Source: Geodermatophilaceae bacterium | GTDB taxonomy: Bacteria > Actinomycetota > Actinomycetes > Mycobacteriales > Geodermatophilaceae | Assembly: GCA_013813215.1 (NCBI GenBank) | Contig: JACCSC010000463.1 | Coordinates: 1 to 10,182, forward strand | DNA: 10,182 nucleotides | Direction: 5' to 3' | In this document: positions 1-5,593 of the stretch, in pieces | How positions within the stretch are numbered: the stretch's first letter is position 1 | Layout: each line of letters begins with the position of its first letter | Notes under the pieces: generated by a model | Database searches by the model: none | What the model was told of the DNA's origin: nothing | The model's input: the letters and a program-made list of their open reading frames with translations, nothing else | Position numbers and translations under genes: made by a program

Positions 1-873
1 GGCAAGACCAAGCTGCTGACCGCCGAGCAGGAAGTCGACCTGGCCAAGCGGATCGAGGCCGGCCTGTACGCCGACCGGCTGCTCGCCGACCCGGAGAACA
101 GCTTCAGCTCCGCGCGCCGCCGTGACCTGCGCGAGCTGGCCCGCGACGGGTCTGCGGCCAAGCAGCACCTGCTGGAGGCCAACCTGCGGCTCGTGGTCTC
201 CGTGGCCAAGCGCTACACGGGGCACGGGATGGCGTTCCTGGACCTCATCCAGGAGGGCAACCTCGGGCTCATCCGCGCGGTGGAGAAGTTCGACTACACC
301 AAGGGCTTCAAGTTCTCGACATACGCGACGTGGTGGATCCGGCAGGCGATCACCCGGGCGATGGCGGACTCCGGGCGCACCATCCGGCTCCCCGTCCACC
401 TGGCCGAGCAGGTCAACAAAGTCATCCGCACCCGCCGACGGATGCACCAGGAACTCGGCCGCGAAGCCACCGAGGAGGAGCTCGGTTTCGAGCTAGACCT
501 CGAGCCGGCGCGAATCGTCGAGCTGCTCAAGCACGCTCGTGACCTGGTCAGCCTGGACCAGACCGTCGGCGCCGAGGAGGAGTCCCGGCTCGGTGACTTC
601 ATCGAGGACGCCGACGCTCCGATGGCCGAAGCCGCGGTGGAGTTCGACCTGATGCGCACCGGCGTACGGGCCGCGCTGTCCACGCTGGACGACCGCGAGC
701 GCGAAGTAGTGCGGATGCGCTTCGGCATGGACGGGGAGAAGCCGCGCACCCTCGAGCAGATCGGCAAGGAGTTCGGCCTGTCCCGCGAGCGGGTCCGCCA
801 GATCGAGCGCGAGACGATGGCCAAGCTCCGCGAGCCGGCCCGCACCGGGGCGTTGCGCGACTATCTCGACTGA
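1..873 (+). CDS. sigB: RNA polymerase sigma factor, SigB-like group 2 sigma-70 (5' partial)
   Basis: This is a group 2 sigma-70 subunit that recruits core RNA polymerase to promoters. The frame is open from base 1 and gives 290 residues; the N-terminus lies outside the window. The visible part begins in region 1.2 (LLTAEQEVDLAKRIEAGLYA). It continues through region 2 (NLRLVVSVAKRY, then DLIQEGNLGLIRAVEKFDYT, then YATWWIRQAI at fragment residues 108-117), region 3 (RTIRLPVHLAEQVNKV) and the region 4.2 helix-turn-helix at about residues 250-271 (TLEQIGKEFGLSRERVRQIE). From memory it resembles mycobacterial SigB (about 320 aa) more than SigA, because the spacer after region 1.2 (LYADRLLADPEN...) matches the SigB pattern. 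Only about 30 residues should be missing, so no region 1.1 is expected. SigB is a stationary-phase/stress sigma in mycobacteria; that role here is inference. The protein ends DYLD-TGA, facing the pat gene. Family is certain; the SigB label is likely. Confidence 0.93.
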   Translation, partial: GKTKLLTAEQEVDLAKRIEAGLYADRLLADPENSFSSARRRDLRELARDGSAAKQHLLEANLRLVVSVAKRYTGHGMAFLDLIQEGNLGLIRAVEKFDYTKGFKFSTYATWWIRQAITRAMADSGRTIRLPVHLAEQVNKVIRTRRRMHQELGREATEEELGFELDLEPARIVELLKHARDLVSLDQTVGAEEESRLGDFIEDADAPMAEAAVEFDLMRTGVRAALSTLDDREREVVRMRFGMDGEKPRTLEQIGKEFGLSRERVRQIERETMAKLREPARTGALRDYLD

Positions 874-1172
874 CCGGTCCACGCCTCTGACGGGGTGGAG
901 AGCCGGCGGGGCCCGGCCGGCGCCCGAGCGGTGGCCGGGCCGACCCTCACGTGAGCCCCGGCGACTGTAAGCCCGCGCTCGCCGACGATGACCGGCTCGA
1001 GGTCGAGCCGCAGCACCTCAGGCAGGTCCTCGGCCAGCCTCCCGAGCCGCAGCACGAGATCCTCCAGCGCCGCCACGTCGACCGGTGCCGCGCCGCGGTA
1101 CCCCGCCAAGAGCGGCCAGGTCCGTACCGAGCGCACCAGATCAGCGGCATCGGCATCCGACAGCGGCGTGGC
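861..1172 (-). pseudogene. pat: Displaced C-terminal end of pat in another frame
   Basis: This stretch, read one frame away from the main pat frame, continues the protein: ATPLSDADAADLVRSVRTWP, LLAGYRGAAPVDVAALEDLV, LRLGRLAEDLPEVLRLDLEP, VIVGERGLTVAGAHVRVGPA. That is the usual end of the ATP-grasp-like domain in this family (pattern GYRGAPPVDVAALEDLLLRV...DLPEVAELDLNPV, from memory). The main frame is good up to GDVAYR (codon at 1174-1172) and then fails. Inserting one base so that CGG-CCACG reads CGG-GCC-ACG joins the two parts. The joined protein would stop at TAG 863-861, overlapping the sigB 3' end by 13 bases on the opposite strand. A true one-base deletion and a sequencing or assembly error cannot be told apart here. 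The site is a GC-rich run, which favours error. No slippery heptamer supports programmed frameshifting. Confidence 0.8.
910..941. terminator. Hairpin between convergent sigB and pat
   Basis: A perfect 9-bp stem, GGCCCGGCC (910-918) with GGCCGGGCC (933-941), encloses a 14-nt loop. It starts 36 nt after the sigB stop. There is no T-run, which is common for actinobacterial hairpin terminators. It also lies directly beyond the pat stop at 947 as the gene reads now, so it could serve both genes. If the pat frame is restored (stop at 861), the hairpin falls inside the pat coding end. Termination is inferred from position and stem quality only. Confidence 0.5.
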
Positions 1173-3529
1173 CGGTAGGCCACGTCACCGAGCAGTTCGC
1201 TGGCCACCCCCGCCACGCCGAAGGTCACCAGCGCGCCGAAGCTCGGATCGTCCTGCACCGCGAGGGTCGTGGCGACGCCGACTGGTGCCATCGGCTGCAC
1301 GACAACGGTCCCGTCGCCTGGCATCGAGTCGTACGCCGCCGCCAACGCGGTGGCATCGGGTAGGTCCAGCCGGACGCCGCTCAGGTCGGCCCGGTGCCGC
1401 AGCTGGCGCTCGCCGGCCTTGAGCACGACCGGGTAGCCGACCGCCGCGGCGACGGCCACCACGTCGTCCCGGCTGGCGGCCGTCCGCTCGGTCAGCAGGT
1501 CGATGCCGTACGCCGCCAGCAGCTCCGTCGCCTCCTGTCCGGTAAGGTCCCGGCCTCCTCGTGCCTGCAGGAGCACGCGCCGGACGACCCGTTCGGCGGA
1601 CTCGGAGTCGACGTCGGACAGGTCGGGCACGGCGCCCGCCGGCCGAGCCCGCCACTCGGCGTACCTGACCGTCCGGGCCAGGGCGAGCACCGCCCGCTCC
1701 GGCGACGGATACGACGGCAACGAGCCACGCCACACCTCGTCCGCCACCGGGCTGCCCTCCGCACCCGGGAACGTCGTCACCACCGGTACCGACCAGCCGG
1801 CGGTCGCTGCCGCCACCGCTCTGGCCACGTCAGCGGCCCGGGTGACCAGCGGCGGGACGAAGACCACGATCACCGCGTCGGCGGCGCCGGCCCCACCCAG
1901 CTGCTGCACCGCGGCCGCGAAGTCGGGCGCGGGTGCCCCCGCACCCACGTCGACGGGCGGACCGGCGATGTCCAGGCCGTGCGCCAGACAGGCGTCCGCG
2001 ACGAGTCGGCCCAGCGCCGAGGAGTTCCCGACGATGCCCACCCGCCGGCCGGTCGGCAGCTGTTGTCCGGCCAGCAGCAGCGCCACGTCGAACAGCTGCG
2101 TCACCGTGTCGACCCGGATCATCCCGGCGGCCTCGAAGAGGGCCTGCACGGTGTGCTGCGGTAGCTCGGCGGGATACACGTCGAGCCCCGGCACCGTCGC
2201 GGCGGCATACCGGCCGCTCGTCACGGCGACCACGGGTTTGGTCCTGGCCAGCCCCCGGGCCAGCCGGATGAACTTGCGCGGGTTCCCGAAGCTCTCCAGG
2301 TACAGCGCCACGACCTCGGTCGCCGGGTCGGTGGCCCAGAACTGGAGCAGGTCGTTGCCGCTGACGTCCGCCCGGTGGCCGGCCGAGACGAAGGTGGACA
2401 GGCCGAGGCCGCGCTGGACGGCGGTGGCCAGCATCGTAATGCCGAGCGCGCCGGACTGGCAGAAGAAGCCGACCCGGCCGCGGGGCGGGATCTCCGACGC
2501 CAGGCTCGCGTTGAGCCGCAGCTGCGGATCGGTATTGACGATGCCCAGGCTGTGCGGACCGATCACCCGCATCCCCTGGGCCCGGGCCGCCGCCACCAGC
2601 TGCCCGGCCGCGTGCTCGCCGGACCCACCGGTCAGCACCACCAGACCGTGCACCCCTTTGGCTCGGCATTGTTCGACAACGTCGGCGATCTCGGTCGGCG
2701 GCACGGCGAACACCGCGAGGTCGACCTCGGCCGGGACGTCCAGGATCGTCGGGTACGCCGGGACGCCGGCGGCGTGGGGCGCGTCGGGGTGCACCGGGTA
2801 GAGCGGCCCCTGGAAGCCGTAGTCGAGCAGGTTGCGCAGTACGGCGTACCCGAGCTGGCCCCGGTCGTGGCCGGCGCCGATCACCGCGACGGAGCGCGGC
2901 CGCAGCAGGCGGGCGATCGAGCGGGACTCAGCGCGCTGCTCCCGTTCGTAGAGCACCGCCAGCGAACTCGCGGTCGCGTCGATGGGGAACTCCAGGTGCA
3001 CGACGCCGTCGCTGTAGGAGCGGGTAGAGGTGTAGCCGGCGTGCCGGAAGATCCGCACCATCCCGCCGTTCTCGGCCATCACCTCGGCGGAGAACCGGCG
3101 GATCCCGCTTTCGCGTCCGGCCGCGGCCAGATGTTCGAGCAGGATCGAACCGAGCCCCCGGCCCTGATGGGCGTCCTCGACGAGGAAGGCCACCTCGGCG
3201 GTGTCCGGCTCGCTCGACTCGTCCGGGCCGAGCCGCTCGTAGCGCCCCACGGCGACGATGTCGTGCCCGAGCAGCAGGACGAAGGCGACCCGGTCGTGGT
3301 GGTCGACGTTGACGAAGCGATACAGATCTCGCTCCGGGATGCGGGGGTACGGGCCGAAGAAACGCAGGTAGCGGGTCCGCTCCGAGCTGCGTTCGACCAG
3401 CGCGGACAGCGCTGGTCCGTCGGTCGGCAGGATCGGGCGCAGATGCACAGTCCTGCCGTCGGCCGCGACGACGTCGGCCTCCCAATGCGGTGGGTAGGCC
3501 GGCGGCCGGTCTACCGGCCCGTCAGTCAC
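947..3529 (-). CDS. pat: Pat-type protein: N-terminal GNAT acetyltransferase + ADP-forming acyl-CoA synthetase-like region (3' end frameshifted)
   Basis: Probable cytoplasmic protein-lysine acetyltransferase using acetyl-CoA. The start is GTG at 3529 (VTDGPVDRPP), inside the last codons of acuC, so translation is probably coupled; no strong ribosome-binding site is seen. Residues ~25-185 are a GNAT domain with the acetyl-CoA pyrophosphate loop HQGRGLG (121-127). Residues ~206-330 are a CoA-binding Rossmann-type domain (RPRSVAVIGAGHDRGQLGY, later GPHSLGIVN). Succinyl-CoA-ligase-like segments follow (CQSGALG at 357-363; ADVSGNDLLQFW; YLESFGNPRKF), then an ATP-grasp-like segment (TELLAAYGIDLL, VGYPVVLKAG, VQPMAPVGV). 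The segment after TSGR (~440-460), where synthetases carry the phosphorylated His in an SHT motif, reads YAAATVPGLDVYP without His. That suggests a sensor rather than a catalytic synthetase, as known for Salmonella Pat. About 786 residues are in good frame; the last 74 codons to 947 are W/C/S/R-rich nonsense. Restored length would be about 889 aa. Confidence 0.85.
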   Translation of the reverse strand: MTDGPVDRPPAYPPHWEADVVAADGRTVHLRPILPTDGPALSALVERSSERTRYLRFFGPYPRIPERDLYRFVNVDHHDRVAFVLLLGHDIVAVGRYERLGPDESSEPDTAEVAFLVEDAHQGRGLGSILLEHLAAAGRESGIRRFSAEVMAENGGMVRIFRHAGYTSTRSYSDGVVHLEFPIDATASSLAVLYEREQRAESRSIARLLRPRSVAVIGAGHDRGQLGYAVLRNLLDYGFQGPLYPVHPDAPHAAGVPAYPTILDVPAEVDLAVFAVPPTEIADVVEQCRAKGVHGLVVLTGGSGEHAAGQLVAAARAQGMRVIGPHSLGIVNTDPQLRLNASLASEIPPRGRVGFFCQSGALGITMLATAVQRGLGLSTFVSAGHRADVSGNDLLQFWATDPATEVVALYLESFGNPRKFIRLARGLARTKPVVAVTSGRYAAATVPGLDVYPAELPQHTVQALFEAAGMIRVDTVTQLFDVALLLAGQQLPTGRRVGIVGNSSALGRLVADACLAHGLDIAGPPVDVGAGAPAPDFAAAVQQLGGAGAADAVIVVFVPPLVTRAADVARAVAAATAGWSVPVVTTFPGAEGSPVADEVWRGSLPSYPSPERAVLALARTVRYAEWRARPAGAVPDLSDVDSESAERVVRRVLLQARGGRDLTGQEATELLAAYGIDLLTERTAASRDDVVAVAAAVGYPVVLKAGERQLRHRADLSGVRLDLPDATALAAAYDSMPGDGTVVVQPMAPVGVATTLAVQDDPSFGALVTFGVAGVASELLGDVAYRPRRCRMPMPLIWCARYGPGRSWRGTAARHRSTWRRWRISCCGSGGWPRTCLRCCGSTSSRSSSASAGLQSPGLT

Positions 3530-4703
3530 GAGGATCGTGCGGGTCCAGACCCAGCAGCGGGAAGCTCGCCCGGCGGGTGGCCACGATCGCGGTGTCCACG
3601 GGGTCGGCGCGGTCGGGCTGCCACGGCTGCCATGTGGGGTCGGCGCCCTCGCCCATCGTGGTCGGGGGACTGGCGCGTAGCCGGCGGGTGCGGACGTAGG
3701 CCGTCCACTCCTCCGGGATCGGCGTCGCGGGGTCCACCGGCTGCCCGATGGTCTCGGCCAGCAGGTGGGTCCAACTGCGGGGCACGCAGCGCACCAGGCC
3801 GTATCCCCCGCCACCCAGGACCAGCCAGCGACCGTCACACACCTCGTGCGCCAGCGCGTGGAGCGCGGCGAACGCGGTCCGCTGGCCGTCCACCGACAGC
3901 TGCAGGTTGGCCAGCGGGTCGTCGCGATGGGTGTCGCAGCCGCACTGGGTGACCAGCAGCTGCGGCCGGAACGCCCGCACCGCGCTCGGGACGACCGCGT
4001 GGAACGCGCGCAGCCACCCCTCGTCGCCGGTGCCGGCGGGCAGCGGAAGGTTCACCGCCGCGCCCACCGCGTCGCCCTGGCCGGTCTCGGCGGCGAAGCC
4101 GGTACCGGGGAACAGCGTCAGCGGGCTCTCGTGGACGCTCACGGTGAGCACCCGCGGGTCGTCGTAGAACGCGGCCTGTACGCCGTCGCCGTGGTGGACG
4201 TCCACGTCGACGTAGGCGATCCGCTCAGCGCCCTGCGCGAGCAACCAGGCGATGGCGATGCTCGCGTCGTTGTAGACGCAGAAACCTGAGGCCTGCGCCT
4301 TCATCGCATGATGCAGCCCGCCACCGATGTTGACCGCGTGCTGACTGCGGCCCTCCCAGACCCGAGCCGCCGCAGCGACACTGCCGCCGGCGATCAGGGC
4401 CGAGATCTCGTGCATGGAGGGGAAAATCGGGTTGTCCGGCGTACCGAGGCCGAAGCCGGCTCCCCATGGATGCTCGGGCGCGCGGCGCACCGCCCGGAGG
4501 TACGCCGGGTCGTGGACGAGGGTGAGCAGATCGTCGTCGGCCTGCTCCGGCACGACCATCGTGACGTTCGGATGGTCGAGTACGCCGAGGCTGCGGGCCA
4601 GCCGCATCGTGAGGTCGAGCCGAACCGGGTGCAGCGGGTGCTCGGGTCCCATGTCGTAGTCGAGATAGCCCTCGTCCCACACCACGGCCACCGAGTCGCT
4701 CAC
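3522..4703 (-). CDS. acuC: AcuC, zinc-dependent class I HDAC-like protein deacetylase
   Basis: Cytoplasmic lysine deacetylase of the histone deacetylase/AcuC family, 393 residues, close to Bacillus AcuC (about 390). In Bacillus, AcuC removes the acetyl group that AcuA places on acetyl-CoA synthetase. All catalytic elements are visible: HDPAYLRAV (64-72); the His-His dyad GGGLHHAMKAQASGFCVYND with H131/H132; YVDVDVHHGDG with D166, zinc ligands D168 and H170, and D173; zinc ligand D257 in QCGCDTHRDDPL; and the transition-state Tyr301 in LGGGGYG. The start is GTG at 4703, preceded by AAGGCGG at about 5-11 nt spacing, and the protein begins VSDSVAVVWDEGY as usual for the family; upstream sequence in the frame is antisense to ideR and has no homology. 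The stop TGA overlaps the GTG of pat (GTGACTGA, 3529-3522), so eraser and writer are likely made together. It is divergent from ideR. Confidence 0.95.
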   Translation of the reverse strand: MSDSVAVVWDEGYLDYDMGPEHPLHPVRLDLTMRLARSLGVLDHPNVTMVVPEQADDDLLTLVHDPAYLRAVRRAPEHPWGAGFGLGTPDNPIFPSMHEISALIAGGSVAAAARVWEGRSQHAVNIGGGLHHAMKAQASGFCVYNDASIAIAWLLAQGAERIAYVDVDVHHGDGVQAAFYDDPRVLTVSVHESPLTLFPGTGFAAETGQGDAVGAAVNLPLPAGTGDEGWLRAFHAVVPSAVRAFRPQLLVTQCGCDTHRDDPLANLQLSVDGQRTAFAALHALAHEVCDGRWLVLGGGGYGLVRCVPRSWTHLLAETIGQPVDPATPIPEEWTAYVRTRRLRASPPTTMGEGADPTWQPWQPDRADPVDTAIVATRRASFPLLGLDPHDPRD

Positions 4704-4815
4704 GGCGCCGCCTTGCTCACGACGCGACGGTACTGCGAGCCCGGCCCGTCGGCTCAGGCACGGGGTGATCCACGGCAGTACGATCCGAGCTGTCGAAGAG
4801 GGAGTGGGTGGTGAC
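4704..4815. promoter_or_regulatory. Divergent promoter region acuC / ideR with a spaced inverted repeat
   Basis: These 112 bases must hold the promoters of both the acuC-pat unit and ideR. An inverted repeat GTACTGC (4730-4736) / GCAGTAC (4775-4781) is centred between the genes, with arms 45 bp apart centre to centre. Each arm overlaps a possible -10 hexamer: TACCGT on the minus strand (4732-4727) for acuC, and TACGAT on the plus strand (4779-4784) for ideR. No clear -35 boxes are seen, and I see no IdeR/DtxR iron box (TTAGGTTAGGCTAACCTAA type). The repeat is short enough to be chance; an operator role is speculative. Confidence 0.4.
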
Positions 4816-5487
4816 GTGAGCGAGTTGATCGACACCACGGAGATGTATCTGCGGACCGTCTTCGAACTCGAGGAGGAGGGGGTCGTCCCGCTCCGGGCTC
4901 GGATCGCCGAGCGGCTGCACCAGAGCGGTCCCACCGTCAGCCAGACCGTCGCCCGGATGGAGCGCGACGGGCTGCTTTCCGTCGACGGCGACCGGCACCT
5001 GCAGCTGTCCGACGTCGGGCGCAAGCTGGCCGTCGCGGTGATGCGCAAGCACCGGCTGGCCGAGCTCTTGCTGGTCCAGGTGATCGGCCTGGACTGGGAG
5101 GACGTGCACATCGAGGCTTGCCGCTGGGAGCACGTCATGAGCGAGGCGGTCGAACGCCGGCTGGTCGCGCTGTTGGACAACCCGTCGCACTGCCCGCACG
5201 GAAACCCCATTCCCGGCCTGGAAGAACTCGGGGCCGATCCGACCCCGGACGCCGTGCTGAACCTGCGCCAGCTCGGCGAGGCCGCCGCCGCCGAGGGGCG
5301 TCGCGTCGTGGTCCGCCGGATCTCCGAGCATCTGCAGTCCGACGCCGATTTGCTGCGCCAGCTCAAGGACGCCGGGGTCCAGCCCGGTCACGAGGTGACG
5401 GCCACCGCGGCCGGCGGATCGGTCAGCATCGACGGGGTCGAGCTGCCTACATCGGTCAGCGAGCACATCTTCGTCACCGTGGCCTGA
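4816..5487 (+). CDS. ideR: Iron-dependent transcriptional regulator, IdeR/DtxR family
   Basis: Iron-activated DNA-binding repressor controlling iron uptake and storage genes. 223 residues from GTG 4816 (VSELIDTTEMYLRTVFELEE); IdeR has about 230 and DtxR 226. The start is fixed by family numbering: Met10, Cys102, Glu105 and His106 (second metal site) and His79, Glu83 and His98 (ancillary site) fall exactly on their canonical positions. The winged helix-turn-helix is at ~25-65 (ARIAERLHQSGPTVSQTVAR, recognition helix SGPTVSQTVARMERDGLL). The dimerisation/metal domain is at ~66-140 (MRKHRLAELLL, EACRWEHVMS, GNPIPGL). A C-terminal SH3-like domain (~150-223) is complete, with E171 and Q174 matching the SH3 metal ligands of IdeR. 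AGGGAG lies 11 nt before the GTG. All ligands are present, so it should be functional. In mycobacteria ideR sits beside sigB; here the two are separated by pat-acuC. Confidence 0.96.
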   Translation: MSELIDTTEMYLRTVFELEEEGVVPLRARIAERLHQSGPTVSQTVARMERDGLLSVDGDRHLQLSDVGRKLAVAVMRKHRLAELLLVQVIGLDWEDVHIEACRWEHVMSEAVERRLVALLDNPSHCPHGNPIPGLEELGADPTPDAVLNLRQLGEAAAAEGRRVVVRRISEHLQSDADLLRQLKDAGVQPGHEVTATAAGGSVSIDGVELPTSVSEHIFVTVA

Positions 5488-5593
5488 GCCGCCTGGCGGT
5501 CCGTTCGGCGGCGCCACGAAGCTTGCGGTGGCGAGATACCGTTAGCGACGCGAACTATCCGTCCCGCCTGTGGCCCGAAGGAGTAACCGCCCC
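5488..5593 (+). promoter_or_regulatory. ideR to S9 peptidase gap: possible -10 and ribosome-binding site
   Basis: This 106-base gap holds AAGGAG at 5578-5583, 10 nt before ATG 5594, which decides that start over the in-frame GTG at 5570. A TACCGT hexamer at 5537-5542 fits the TANNNT pattern of actinobacterial -10 boxes, but no -35 box stands at the right distance. I see no convincing hairpin after ideR, so the peptidase may be partly co-transcribed with ideR. Confidence 0.4.

Noticed and set aside
1160..1185. Programmed -1 ribosomal frameshift in pat
   Set aside because: There is no X-XXY-YYZ slippery heptamer and no evident downstream structure specific to the site; a base loss or sequence error is simpler.
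1503..2801. Long plus-strand open frame opposite pat
   Set aside because: It is antisense to a well-recognised protein, has a low-complexity Arg/Ser/Thr/Ala/Pro composition and no recognisable domain; typical of GC-rich DNA.
3530..3838. Upstream extension of the pat frame
   Set aside because: It overlaps the end of acuC in another frame and is W/P/R-rich nonsense; homology begins after GTG 3529.
2375..3952. 525-codon plus-strand open frame across pat and acuC
   Set aside because: It runs antisense through two genes with clear catalytic motifs, has a composition typical of shadow frames, and matches no known family.
4765..4815. ATG 4765 as the ideR start
   Set aside because: It would shift all metal ligands by 17 from their canonical numbers and place the ribosome-binding site inside the gene; GTG 4816 gives exact numbering.
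4704..4815. IdeR/DtxR iron box in the ideR promoter
   Set aside because: No sequence resembling the 19-bp TTAGGTTAGGCTAACCTAA operator is present in the gap.
4704..5366. Upstream extension of the acuC frame
   Set aside because: It is antisense to ideR, lacks HDAC homology, and GTG 4703 has a good ribosome-binding site and the normal family N-terminus.
5570..5593. GTG 5570 as the S9 peptidase start
   Set aside because: AAGGAG at 5578-5583 lies inside this extension and is placed to serve ATG 5594.
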